A DNA stretch of 43,310 nucleotides from Caldilineaceae bacterium SB0661_bin_34 (lineage in GTDB: Bacteria; Chloroflexota; Anaerolineae; Caldilineales; Caldilineaceae). The stretch lies in the NCBI GenBank assembly GCA_009841145.1, contig VXMJ01000082.1, positions 1 through 43,310 on the forward strand. Direction: 5' to 3'. The notes under the pieces were generated by a model. The model made no database searches. It was not told the origin of the DNA and worked only from the letters and a program-made list of their open reading frames with translations. Both the position numbers and the translations under genes were made by a program. Shown in pieces: positions 16,193 to 24,279 of the stretch; the stretch's first letter is position 1; every line of letters starts with the position of its first letter.

Positions 16193-16224
16193 GACACCGG
16201 GGCGGGTGAGCCCGCCCCGGTGTC
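16193..16224 (-). terminator. Strong intercistronic hairpin after the sugar-binding protein gene
   Basis: gacaccggggcggg (16193-16206) and cccgccccggtgtc (16211-16224) form a perfect 14-bp stem with a 4-base loop. It starts 14 bases past the binding-protein stop codon. There is no T-run after it on the minus strand. It is better read as a partial terminator or 3' stabiliser that raises binding-protein mRNA over permease mRNA than as a full terminator. Confidence 0.7.
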
Positions 16225-16238
16225 TGTCAAGGCGTCCG

Positions 16239-17555
16239 TCAACTGACCGTGTTGTCGGCGATGACGTCGTTCAGGTTGGCCACCATGGTGTCGAAGGAGG
16301 CGGCCGGATCCTCGCCGCCAATCACAACGCGGTCGCGGCCGTCGCCCAGTTCCTTGACCCATTCGGCCCAGCCGACCCATTCCCAGGGCGTGGCGTACTC
16401 GAGGGAGTCGAGGCAGACCTCGGCGTTGCTGTCGGGACGGAACATCGGATCCGCGCCTAGGCCCTGGAAGCTGGGCAGGTCGCCCGCCACATCATTCCAG
16501 ATGATCTGGGCATCGCGGTTGGTGCAGTAGTGCACCCAGTTCCAGCCGGCCTCGGAGTCGGGCACCCACTTGCCGACGACCCACATCCAGTGCGAACCGG
16601 CGGTGTAGAGGTCCTGGCCGACTGATCGGGTCGGGAAGGGCACGATGGAATAGGCCATGTCCGGCGCCTGTGCCAGCAGGGAGCCGCGCGTTACCGGATG
16701 GCCGATCTGCATGGCTGCCCGTCCCAGTGCGAACCGGTTCTGGCCGCTGAGGAAGGAATCGTCGTCCGAGGAACCGGACATGTCGCAGAACCACGTGAAG
16801 GTTTCCAGGATCTCCGGATAGTCGGGCCACACCAGCTGGTTGGTGGACTCGTCCACCCAGGCCTGTCCGTCCCGTTCCCGCTGCAGGAACTGCTGATACA
16901 GGATGGTCTGGAAAGCGCTGTAGTAGCCCGTGTGGATGCCAATGCGGTCATCGTCTCCGCCCTCGAGCTTGGTGAGCAGGGCGGCCTGGTCGTACATGTC
17001 GGCCAGGTCGGCGTACGGCGCCTTGGGATCGAGTCCGGCCTCTTCGTAGATGGCGTCGTTGCGGTACATGACCAGGGTCTGCACGTCCAAGGGCAGGCCA
17101 TAGTACTCGCCTCCCCGCTGGCCGCGCTGCACGGTCCAGGGCAGGTAGCTCTCTTCAATCTCACCCGAGGTGATCACGGAATCCGAGACAGGCAGCAGGT
17201 TGTCGCCGGCAATGTACTGCTCGACTAATCCCATCGGAATCTGGAAGACGTCGGGGGCGGAACCCTCTCCGCCGGCGATGCCGGCAGCCAGTTTGCCCCA
17301 GTACTCCGCCCAGGGAATGGACTGGAAGTCGATGGTAACGTCGGGGTTGGCCTCCTCGAACTGGGCCTTGAATTCCTCCACCGCCGCGGCGCGGCCGGTG
17401 GAATGGTGCTGCCAGTGGCTCAGGGTGACGCCTTCCGCCATCATCGCGCCTTCACCGCCGGGCTCCGGCAAGGCGCAGGCCGCCAGGACCGTGGCGGCAC
17501 TCATCGTGCCCGAAAGCACCAGGAAGCGGCGCCGACTCAATGTGTTTCCGTTCAT
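16239..17555 (-). CDS. Sugar-binding lipoprotein of the CUT1 ABC importer
   Basis: From ATG 17555 the protein is 438 residues. The N-terminus LSRRRFLVLSG...VLAAC combines a twin-arginine-like stretch with a lipobox whose lipidated cysteine is C27, so it is exported and membrane-anchored. The mature part has the family-1 solute-binding fold, with VTIDFQSIPWAEYWGKLAAGIAGGEGSAPDVFQIP as a typical early segment (given here only to show the DVF hinge strand) and aromatic-rich ligand regions. AAGGAG lies about 9 bases before the ATG; the open frame extends to 17609 without a better start. It delivers the substrate to the permeases encoded just downstream. Confidence 0.92.
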   Translation of the reverse strand: MNGNTLSRRRFLVLSGTMSAATVLAACALPEPGGEGAMMAEGVTLSHWQHHSTGRAAAVEEFKAQFEEANPDVTIDFQSIPWAEYWGKLAAGIAGGEGSAPDVFQIPMGLVEQYIAGDNLLPVSDSVITSGEIEESYLPWTVQRGQRGGEYYGLPLDVQTLVMYRNDAIYEEAGLDPKAPYADLADMYDQAALLTKLEGGDDDRIGIHTGYYSAFQTILYQQFLQRERDGQAWVDESTNQLVWPDYPEILETFTWFCDMSGSSDDDSFLSGQNRFALGRAAMQIGHPVTRGSLLAQAPDMAYSIVPFPTRSVGQDLYTAGSHWMWVVGKWVPDSEAGWNWVHYCTNRDAQIIWNDVAGDLPSFQGLGADPMFRPDSNAEVCLDSLEYATPWEWVGWAEWVKELGDGRDRVVIGGEDPAASFDTMVANLNDVIADNTVS

Positions 17556-17633
17556 TTCACAAACTCCTTGGACAGGGATGGTAAGACCGTAAGGGGCTGG
17601 GGATCGCACCGGAGGGCGGCCAGCCGAGCGGTT

Positions 17634-18362
17634 TCAGGTTTGATTGGCGGTGCGCACCGGGCGGGCGGCGACGGCCCAGGGGTAGGGCGGGTCGTCATGA
17701 TGCAGCGAGCGGTAGGTGGGGATCCAGACCCAGCGATCCGCGCCGGACGCGTTTTCGTGGCTGGCGTGGAGGGTCAGGTCGTGGAAGACAATGGCACCGC
17801 CCACAGGCAGGGGCGCGGTTACGGCCTCCGCCTCCAGCGTGTCCTGGTCGCCCATCCGATAATTGAATCCGTGCCCGTCGTCCACAGTGGCGTGCCCAAT
17901 CTCGGCCCGGTGGGAGCCGGGGATCAGTTTCAGGCAGCCATTGGCCATCGTTGCCTCGTCCAGCGCAACCCACAGCGAAATCTTGTGGCTGCCCACCCAG
18001 TAGGGATGATCCTGATGCCACGGGCTGCCGAAGTCCGCGTCGTGGTCCTTGAAGACGGCCTTGTCGCTCAGGAACTCGATGTCCGGTCCGAGGATCGGTT
18101 CCAGCACATCCAGGATGCGATGGTCCGCCACCCATTCCCGGAACATGGAACTGCGGGAAGCCAGACCTACATGCACGCCGGCGTTGAAGATGACGGCCCT
18201 GTCATCCCCGCTCTCGGCTTGCCGTTCGCGCGCGACCTCGTCCAGGATGGCCTGCATTTCCGTCTTGAGGCGGCCCGCCTCGTCCGCGGTGAACAGGTCG
18301 GGGACGATCAGGAAACCGTCCCGCTCAAAGTTCGCCGCGATGGTTTCGGTGACTACCGTCAT
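17634..18362 (-). CDS. Phytanoyl-CoA dioxygenase-family Fe(II)/2-oxoglutarate oxygenase
   Basis: This 242-residue protein has the PhyH fold signature. An iron-binding WHQDHPYW (H116-x-D118), a distal histidine H199 in LTLHASHENAS, and R210 as candidate 2-oxoglutarate anchor are all present. Bacterial members hydroxylate diverse small molecules, not necessarily fatty acids. It is the first gene of the sugar-import group and ends 78 bases before the binding-protein start. It may therefore open or detoxify the imported compound, for example by hydroxylation or oxidative demethylation; that is inference. The ribosome binding site before ATG 18362 is weak (GGATAACAAT). Confidence 0.9.
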   Translation of the reverse strand: MTVVTETIAANFERDGFLIVPDLFTADEAGRLKTEMQAILDEVARERQAESGDDRAVIFNAGVHVGLASRSSMFREWVADHRILDVLEPILGPDIEFLSDKAVFKDHDADFGSPWHQDHPYWVGSHKISLWVALDEATMANGCLKLIPGSHRAEIGHATVDDGHGFNYRMGDQDTLEAEAVTAPLPVGGAIVFHDLTLHASHENASGADRWVWIPTYRSLHHDDPPYPWAVAARPVRTANQT

Positions 18363-18419
18363 ATATTGTTATCCGGCCCGGAGGGGCCACTCGACTTTGT
18401 GCCTGATTGGGAGAACCCG

Positions 18420-18428
18420 ATCATACCA
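18420..18428 (-). promoter_or_regulatory. Candidate extended -10 promoter of the sugar operon
   Basis: On the minus strand the sequence TGGTATGAT (18428 to 18420) matches the extended -10 pattern TGnTATAAT. It lies about 58 bases before the dioxygenase ATG at 18362. There is no good -35 box at standard spacing, which an extended -10 can tolerate. It would give a leader of roughly 50 bases. Confidence 0.35.
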
Positions 18429-18551
18429 CCGACAGGGACGGGAGCGGCCGCTGATTGCTCACCCTACCTTGTTGTGAATATGTATTCCATTGTTGGATTG
18501 ATGTTGCACTTCCTTCGCTTCTTTCCGCGGGCAGTCCCGATTGGTTCTCGG

Positions 18552-19391
18552 ATGTATGCCTTGATCCTGCTTGCCGTGGTGCTCGCGGCCTGTGCAGGCG
18601 GGGCGATTCCCGAGGTGGACGGCCCTTGGCCCCGCCTGGATCCCGCACCCGCGGGGCCGGCAACCGGCACGGTCGCACGCCTGCCGAAGGAGTGGACCTT
18701 TTACAGTCAGCCCCCGGAGGTGTTCGGTGTGCCGGTGCTTCGTCCGTCCGGTGGCACGGAGTGGGAGGTGACCGGCCGCTGGACCGCCGCAGCGGCCGAC
18801 CTGTCCGGCCGCCAAGGGTGGCTCCTGCAGCGAGCCTGGTATCGTCTGACTGGCGATGTGGCACCGTGGGGGCGTGTCGTGCTCTGGGGACAGTTGCCCG
18901 ACGACTGGATTGTGGGCGACCGCATGGCCGTCCCGACCGTGGTCCCTTCCCAGGGGAAGCCGTGGCGCACCGTGCCCTACTCCGTGGGCCACGTGCTCGC
19001 CGTGCCGGTCGATGGCACCATCCCATTGCATGCCTGCCCCGATTGGACCTGCCCTGTGCTCGAGCGGCCGGTGCGGGATCAGGCGGTGCCCGTGACGGGC
19101 CAGTTTACGGACGGCGATGGACAGGTGTGGTACCGCGTGGAGTTCCGGCAGCGGATTTTGTGGGCGGAGGCCGGTGCGGGCCGTCTGACCGTGTCATGGG
19201 CGGGCCGGTTGCGGCGCGGGGGCGCGGAGGCCGCAGGCTACCGCTCCTGCGAGCCGGTGGTGATGTTTCCTCCGCCACCCCATACCCTTTGCCCCGTCGA
19301 CGGGGACGGACGTTTCCTGGACCTTCTTGAGCGGGAGTACGATCAGCTGGATCCGGTCTTCGGGCGGCTGGTCCGTTTGGAGGACGACTAA
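18552..19391 (+). CDS. Lipoprotein with SH3-like repeats
   Basis: From ATG 18552 the protein is 279 residues and starts MYALILLAVVLAACAGG, a signal peptide with lipobox cysteine C14. In-frame ATGs at 18480 and 18500-region would add a basic stretch (FFPRAVPIGSR) and could be the real start. The much longer open frame reaching back to 17403 runs antisense to the dioxygenase and is spurious. A segment near the middle, VDGTIPLHACPDWTCPVLERPV followed by WYRVEF and ILWAEAG, resembles a bacterial SH3-type domain. A weaker copy precedes it, starting at LPKEWTFYSQPPE. Such domains bind peptidoglycan or proteins. The gene diverges from the sugar operon. Confidence 0.72.
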   Translation: MYALILLAVVLAACAGGAIPEVDGPWPRLDPAPAGPATGTVARLPKEWTFYSQPPEVFGVPVLRPSGGTEWEVTGRWTAAAADLSGRQGWLLQRAWYRLTGDVAPWGRVVLWGQLPDDWIVGDRMAVPTVVPSQGKPWRTVPYSVGHVLAVPVDGTIPLHACPDWTCPVLERPVRDQAVPVTGQFTDGDGQVWYRVEFRQRILWAEAGAGRLTVSWAGRLRRGGAEAAGYRSCEPVVMFPPPPHTLCPVDGDGRFLDLLEREYDQLDPVFGRLVRLEDD

Positions 19392-19399
19392 ACATAAAG

Positions 19400-19987
19400 T
19401 TGGATTTGGTCCAACCTGGCATCGGCGTCCGGCAGCACAAACAGGCTGCACCCAATGAAACCAAATCCCGCCAAAATGGTTCCTCATGCCCGGCCGGTCT
19501 GCCCTGTTGGTTCCGCCACCGGCCCTGCGTGCCCCTCTTCAACGTGCACACTTGGCGCAAGGCATCGTTGTTGCTGATCGGGATGTTGTTGGCACCCGGG
19601 CCGCGTATGATGTCCGCTTGCCTGCACCGCTGGCTGCCGGACCGGGAGCCCTCCACTTGCTACAGCCGATGGCAACTTTGGCTGGTGCTGGCGGGTAAGC
19701 AGGCTTGGTCCGCGTCCCAAACACGGCCTCGCGCCCCGGATTTCATTGGTGAGTCGTTCTGTGCGGTGCACCACGAGCAGCCCCATTGGCAACAAGCCTA
19801 CGACCGCGGTCAGCCGGTCATTTTCAACATCGCCGGCGAGCCGAACCGGAGCCTTGTCGAAACGGTTTGCCGCGCGAATCGATGGGTCCTGGGTTCGGTT
19901 CGCAGACCGTTGGACGCAACGTCGCTTGCCAAGATTCACGATGCCTACAATGAGACCAAGGCCGCATACCGCCGGGTCATGGAATAG
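19400..19987 (+). pseudogene. Decayed DDE transposase N-terminus joined to an unrecognised ORF tail
   Basis: An open frame from TTG 19400 to TAG 19987 has no credible start or signal. Codons at about 19529-19699 (VPLFNVHTWRKASLLLIG, MLLAPGPRMMSACLHRW) resemble the N-terminal region of IS701/IS4-like DDE endonucleases, where a helix is followed by LLAPGRRTV-type sequence. No catalytic core follows. The remaining 90 residues (QPVIFNIAGEPNRSLVETVC and onward) match nothing I recognise. They could be the end of an older gene into which the element inserted, or a non-coding open frame. I see no inverted repeats bounding it. The stretch 19392-20025 otherwise holds nothing I can name. Confidence 0.4.
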
Positions 19988-20025
19988 CGATTTGCCTTTC
20001 TGAAGAAGGACACGGACACATAGCC

Positions 20026-21153
20026 ATGGGAACCACTCGACATCAGGTCCGCGGCGAAGCCGCGGTTGCAGGGACGGCCAGGGCCAGGACCACCCAAGCC
20101 CAACCCGACGGCTTCTTTACCCTGGGCCGGCGCGACGACCACTGGTGGCTCGTAACGCCCGAAGGGAATCCCTTCTTTTCGCTCGGTCTCAACCATATCG
20201 ACCCGGCCAGCCTGCGCTATCCCGAGAACATCCACATCTGGCGCGACAAGTACGAGGGCAGCACCGAGCGATGGATCCGGGAGTCCGTGTCACCCAACCT
20301 CAAGCAGTGGGCCTTCAATACCGTTGGTTGGGTTCAAGAAGTGACCGTGCTCCGGTGGAGGCACTCCCGTTCATTCACGAACGACGAGTACCGGGCTCTG
20401 GACATGCCCTTTTGCCACTTGCTGCCGTTCACCGAATCGCACCAGTGGGAGCAGCACACCCGTCACTTCGACTTTCTGGGTTCGCAGTGGCAGGAATGGG
20501 TCGACTACGTCGCGCGCTCGCACTGCGCCGAACTGAGCGAAGACTGCAATCTCATCGGATATTTCTACAGCGACTGTCCGACGTGGGTGCACGCGCGCCC
20601 CGACAATGCCTGGCGCGGACCGATCTTCGACCCCGAACGCCTGAAGTCCGAAGCGGGCCGCAAGGAGCTCACCCGGCTGGCCCGCGCCTACTACCGGACA
20701 ACCCACGACGCCATTCGGCGCTACGACCCCCATCACTTGATTCTGGGGGACCGCTACGAGGCCAACGAACCCATCGCGATGGAGGTCGTTGAAGCCGCGT
20801 TGCCGTACGTCGACGTACTGTCGTTCCAGGACTTCCGCGATCCGGTGATCCATCTCGACGAATGGCACAGGAAGACCGGAAAGCCCGTGTTGCTGGCCGA
20901 CGCAGCGGGGTTGAGGAATCTCGCTCCCCCCGGGGGTTTCGTCCCCAACGACGGCGAGTGGTATGCAGAGGTACTGGCGGCGCTTTTCGACAACCCTGGC
21001 TGTGTCGGTTTTCATCTGTGCGGTGCCTACCAACGCAATAAGGCACGCCGCCGCGGCCTGCTCGACGAACTGGAACGGCCGGATCAGGAGCACGTCGAGT
21101 TGATGCGCGCTGCGAACGAGCAGGTCGGCCGCTGGATGGACGAACGGTACTGA
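20026..21153 (+). CDS. Glycoside hydrolase-like TIM-barrel protein (agarase-like)
   Basis: This 375-residue protein contains GFFTLGRRDDHWWLVTPEGN then PFFSLGLNHIDP, the opening commonly annotated as agarase or beta-galactosidase-like. Barrel-type segments follow (YYRTTHDAIRRYDPHHLILGDRYEA, YVDVLSFQDF, KPVLLADAAG). The strand that carries the acid/base Asn-Glu pair in clan GH-A enzymes reads NLIGYFYSDCPTW, and the putative nucleophile strand reads PVLLADAAG, so the usual two glutamates are not where I would expect them. The enzyme may use aspartates or be a divergent or inactive member. No signal peptide is seen, so it is probably cytoplasmic. The start at 20026 has only a distant AAGGA. Confidence 0.68.
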   Translation: MGTTRHQVRGEAAVAGTARARTTQAQPDGFFTLGRRDDHWWLVTPEGNPFFSLGLNHIDPASLRYPENIHIWRDKYEGSTERWIRESVSPNLKQWAFNTVGWVQEVTVLRWRHSRSFTNDEYRALDMPFCHLLPFTESHQWEQHTRHFDFLGSQWQEWVDYVARSHCAELSEDCNLIGYFYSDCPTWVHARPDNAWRGPIFDPERLKSEAGRKELTRLARAYYRTTHDAIRRYDPHHLILGDRYEANEPIAMEVVEAALPYVDVLSFQDFRDPVIHLDEWHRKTGKPVLLADAAGLRNLAPPGGFVPNDGEWYAEVLAALFDNPGCVGFHLCGAYQRNKARRRGLLDELERPDQEHVELMRAANEQVGRWMDERY

Positions 21154-21604
21154 TCGCCTGGTCCCGGTGGCTGAAATCCTACAAATCCTTGATCGTGCCC
21201 TTCTACTTCGGCGCGGGACCGTTCTTCATCTTCTTGATGCGGCAGTTCTTTCTGACCATTCCCTTGGATCTGGACTGGTCCGCGCGGTTGGACGGAGCCC
21301 ATTGGATCTTTGGAGCATCATTCTGCCTCTTTTCCGGCCCGCCCTCGCCACGGTTGCCCTCTTCTCGTTTCTGACGCATTGGGATTCTTTTCTGAGGCCC
21401 CTGATCTGTCTCAACACCATGGAAAATTACTCCCTGCCGCTCGACCTGCGTTTCTTCCAACTGGTGGCGGACGCCGGCGGCGCGCCCCGGGAGCATCTCC
21501 TGATGGCCGCATCGCTCGCGGTTTCCATTCCGGGCATCAGGCTGTTCGTGGTGGCGCAGAAGTACTCTGTGCGCGGCATCGTTCTCAGCGGCATCAAGGG
21601 CTGA
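21154..21604 (+). pseudogene. Remnant of a MalG-type sugar ABC permease, 5'-truncated and frameshifted
   Basis: Directly after the glycosidase stop, one frame reads SLIVPFYFGAGPFFIFLM, RQFFLTIPLDLDWSARLDGA, which is the central part of a CUT1 permease up to the EAA loop. At about 21300-21315 the homology shifts frame and continues as WSIILPLFRPALATVALFSFL and on to SVRGIVLSGIKG, the normal MalG C-terminus, ending at TGA 21604. The first half of the gene, with four membrane segments, is missing. A deletion has therefore fused the end of a lost sugar-transport operon to the glycosidase gene. Comparison with the intact gene at 14353-15219 makes the frameshift easy to see. Confidence 0.85.
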
Positions 21605-21609
21605 CCGAC

Positions 21610-22626
21610 ATGACCATCACCACCCCATCCGTATTCTTCGACGGACCCCGGCAGTGTTCCGTACGGGAGCAGGAGCTCGAGTGGCCGTTGCCCGGCCATG
21701 TGCTGGTCCGCAGCCAACTGACCCTGATCAGCACCGGTACCGAACTGACCCTGTACAGCGGCGAATTCCCTGCCGGTTCCAGGTGGGCGGGCATGGCGCG
21801 GTTTCCCTTTACGCCGGGCTACGCCAATATCGGCGTGGTGGAAGACATCGGCGCCGGCGTGGATCCCGATTGGTTGGGGGCCCGCGTGGCTACCCGCGGA
21901 CGGCACAGCAGGCTGAATGTCCTGGGCGCGGATGACTTGGCGCGGGTGCCGGACTCGATCGCCTCGGAAGAAGCCGCCTTCTTCACGTTGGCCCAGACTG
22001 TGATGAACGGAGTGCGCCGGTCTCGGGTTGGCTGGGGCGAATCCGTGGCCGTGTTTGGACTCGGCATTCTGGGGCAGTTGGCCGTGCGTTTCTGCAGGCT
22101 GTGCGGTGCCCGGCCGGTCTTTGGCGTGGACCCGGCCGCCAAACGCCGGGCCTTGCTGCCGACGGATGCCGGCATCCAACCCGTGGATGCGTCCCAGGGG
22201 GTGGAAGCCGTTCGTCAGGCCATTGCGGCGGCGACGCGCGACCGGCTGGTGGACTGTGCCTTCGAGGTGACGGGACTGCCTCAGACCATACCCGACTCAA
22301 TGAGCACCGTACGCCGACAGGGTCGCTTCACTCTGTTGAGCAGTCCCCGCGGGATGACCGAGTTCGACTTCCACGATTTCTGCAATTTCCCCAGCTATAC
22401 GATCATCGGGACCCATGGCGGCTCGCATCCGCCCGTTGAGACTCCCGACAATCCTTGGACGCGGGAGCGGCACACCGAATTCTTTATTGACCTACTCCTG
22501 GACGGTGAGCTGGATCTCTCCCGCCTCATGACGCGCAAGGCCCATTTCAGCGACGCTCCGACCATTTATGAATTCCTTTGGGAGGCACGGACGGAAGAAC
22601 TGGGCGTAGGGTTCACCTGGGATTGA
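21610..22626 (+). CDS. Medium-chain dehydrogenase/reductase, zinc-less alcohol dehydrogenase-like
   Basis: This 338-residue protein starts at ATG 21610, six bases after the permease remnant. It has the GroES-like N-terminal domain (VLVRSQLTLISTGTELTLYSGEFP) and a Rossmann domain with VAVFGLGILGQLA (GxGxxG). The cysteine and histidine ligands of catalytic zinc expected near residues 40 and 65 are absent; the GTEL motif replaces them, as in the branch that includes BchC-like and many uncharacterised sugar-operon proteins. It probably oxidises a polyol or sugar with NAD(P). The position after a permease remnant suggests it was the next gene in the same former sugar operon. Confidence 0.85.
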   Translation: MTITTPSVFFDGPRQCSVREQELEWPLPGHVLVRSQLTLISTGTELTLYSGEFPAGSRWAGMARFPFTPGYANIGVVEDIGAGVDPDWLGARVATRGRHSRLNVLGADDLARVPDSIASEEAAFFTLAQTVMNGVRRSRVGWGESVAVFGLGILGQLAVRFCRLCGARPVFGVDPAAKRRALLPTDAGIQPVDASQGVEAVRQAIAAATRDRLVDCAFEVTGLPQTIPDSMSTVRRQGRFTLLSSPRGMTEFDFHDFCNFPSYTIIGTHGGSHPPVETPDNPWTRERHTEFFIDLLLDGELDLSRLMTRKAHFSDAPTIYEFLWEARTEELGVGFTWD

Positions 22627-22853
22627 CCAATCGGCTGTTCCTGATGGGGATTCGTCAAGGCAGGGGTCCACGAAGTGAATTCCAAGACTGAATTCTTCAT
22701 GCACGGATGGAGGGCACAGAACACGCCGCCTCCATTTTGTCCGCGGTGGCTCCGTCTAATGCCCGGTACGCAGTCGGCCCTTCGTTATTGGATTTGGTGA
22801 TGTATGGCCTCCTGGCGACCCGCCGCGGTCCCGAAGCATTCGGAGCAACCCTG
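22627..22853. other. Intergenic stretch, no gene seen
   Basis: This 227-base stretch separates the dehydrogenase and FAD oxidoreductase genes. The oxidoreductase frame is open back to 22707, but no credible domain or ribosome binding site supports starting there. I see no promoter or RNA element that I would call. Confidence 0.5.
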
Positions 22854-24017
22854 ATGACAACATCCAGCAAGACATCCCGTCACATCGTGGTTGTGGGAGC
22901 CGGCATTCTCGGCGCGTGCATCGCTTGGTGCATCAGCGAAAGGGGATTTCCGGTAACCCTCATCGACAAGTCGGAGCCCGGCGGTGGAGCTTCCGGTCAC
23001 AGCTTCGCCATGATCAACGCCGATGCCAAATTTCCCCTCCACTACCACAACCTGAATCGCAGGTCGCAGGACATGTGGACGCGGTTTGCCGCGGAGCTGG
23101 CCCGGGATGGCGATGGCGCGAGTCTCGGATTGCGCTGGGGCGGAAAGTTGACCTGGGTATCGGATGCCGATGCCGCGGTCCGACTGGAGGCCCATGTGCA
23201 CCGGATGCAGTCCTGGGGATATCCCATGCACTTGCTGAGCAAGTCCGAATTGTCGGATCTGGAGCCTGGTCTCAAGGTCGGCTCCATGGCGGCTGCTGCC
23301 TATAGCGAGAACGAAGGACAGGTGGAGCCGCAACTCGTGATCGAGGCCTGTCTGCACCGACTGGCGGAAAGGAACGCCGATGTCTGCCGCAACGCCGAGG
23401 CGACGGGCTTCGCGCTGACGAGAGAGAGTCGCGTCAAGGCCGTTAAGACCTCTGCCGGTGATATTCGCTGCGATGTCGTTGTGCTGGCAGCCGGCTCGGA
23501 CACCACGCGGCTGGCTTCCCGGATAGGCGTTCATGTGCCGCAGGAGAGAAGCTCGGGGGTGGTGATCAGGACCACGCCGGTGCCGCCTCTGCTGCGGCGT
23601 GCCACCGTCATCTACGCGCCCTCCACGGTGGCGGGGGAGCCCGAGGTGCACTTTCGCCAGTGCGCGGATGGTGGCTTCATGGTGGGGGAAGGCGACCAGG
23701 AAACCCACGCCGAAGATGGCAGCCAAGCCCACGCCGACGAACTGCTGGCGCGCGCCAGTTCCTATCTCCCGGAACTGGCGCAGGCCCGGGCGGTGGCGGT
23801 TCCGGCGGGACTGCGTCCCCTGCCTGCCGACGGCTTCCCCGCCATCGGCTTCACTACGGAAGTCCCCAACCTGTACATCGCATTGACGCATAGCGGCGTG
23901 ACGCTTGCACCCGTCCTAAGCCAGTTGGCGGTACAGGAGATATGCGATGGAGTGCGGGCCGATGCCGTACTGGGACCCTATCGGCCTCAGCGGTTCGCAT
24001 CCCGGACCGCGGGATAG
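22854..24017 (+). CDS. FAD-dependent oxidoreductase, DAO/glycine oxidase-like
   Basis: From ATG 22854 (preceded by GGAG at 8 bases) the protein is 387 residues. It begins with the FAD-binding fold HIVVVGAGILGACIAW (GxGxxG at 15-20), then an acidic strand end LIDKSEP. The D-amino-acid-oxidase fold pattern includes GGGASGHSFAMINAD, a second FAD contact VVVLAAGSDT and a C-terminal LYIALTHSGVTLAP. Family members oxidise amines, amino acids or sarcosine-like substrates with FAD and oxygen. It is the last metabolic gene before the restriction-modification cassette, and no partner gene specifies its substrate. Confidence 0.88.
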   Translation: MTTSSKTSRHIVVVGAGILGACIAWCISERGFPVTLIDKSEPGGGASGHSFAMINADAKFPLHYHNLNRRSQDMWTRFAAELARDGDGASLGLRWGGKLTWVSDADAAVRLEAHVHRMQSWGYPMHLLSKSELSDLEPGLKVGSMAAAAYSENEGQVEPQLVIEACLHRLAERNADVCRNAEATGFALTRESRVKAVKTSAGDIRCDVVVLAAGSDTTRLASRIGVHVPQERSSGVVIRTTPVPPLLRRATVIYAPSTVAGEPEVHFRQCADGGFMVGEGDQETHAEDGSQAHADELLARASSYLPELAQARAVAVPAGLRPLPADGFPAIGFTTEVPNLYIALTHSGVTLAPVLSQLAVQEICDGVRADAVLGPYRPQRFASRTAG

Positions 24018-24279
24018 CGTGTCTTTGTGGATTCTCGTGGTGGGTCGTGCCCGAGGGTGTCGCTATGGCCGGGCTGTCCAAGGGCAGCATAGATTTGTTG
24101 CAAGGAATCCAGGAGGCAATGAGACGGTGATCGCGTGCAGTATTCTGTGATTGGAAAATGAAGACAGGCATACTTGGATTGTTCAGCCGGAACACCCTCT
24201 GCGACGGTGGTTTGTGGCAAAGGGCAGGCAAACCTGTGAGATTGAAATCAGCCTACAGTCCGGTTCTCAAGACCAAGGC
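24018..24279. other. Intergenic stretch before the restriction-modification genes
   Basis: No gene is seen. The methylase frame is open back to a TTG at 24151, but the extra 43 residues have no domain character. The stretch contains no controller (C) protein gene of the type often found beside restriction systems. Confidence 0.5.

Noticed and set aside
18363..18372. GGATAACAAT on the minus strand before the dioxygenase start, identical to part of the lac operator.
   Set aside because: This is a coincidence over ten bases. There is no second half-site and no LacI-type gene.
17403..18551. Very long plus-strand frame running into the SH3-like lipoprotein gene.
   Set aside because: It lies antisense to the dioxygenase and to the start of the binding-protein gene. 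The lipoprotein signal peptide begins only near 18552.
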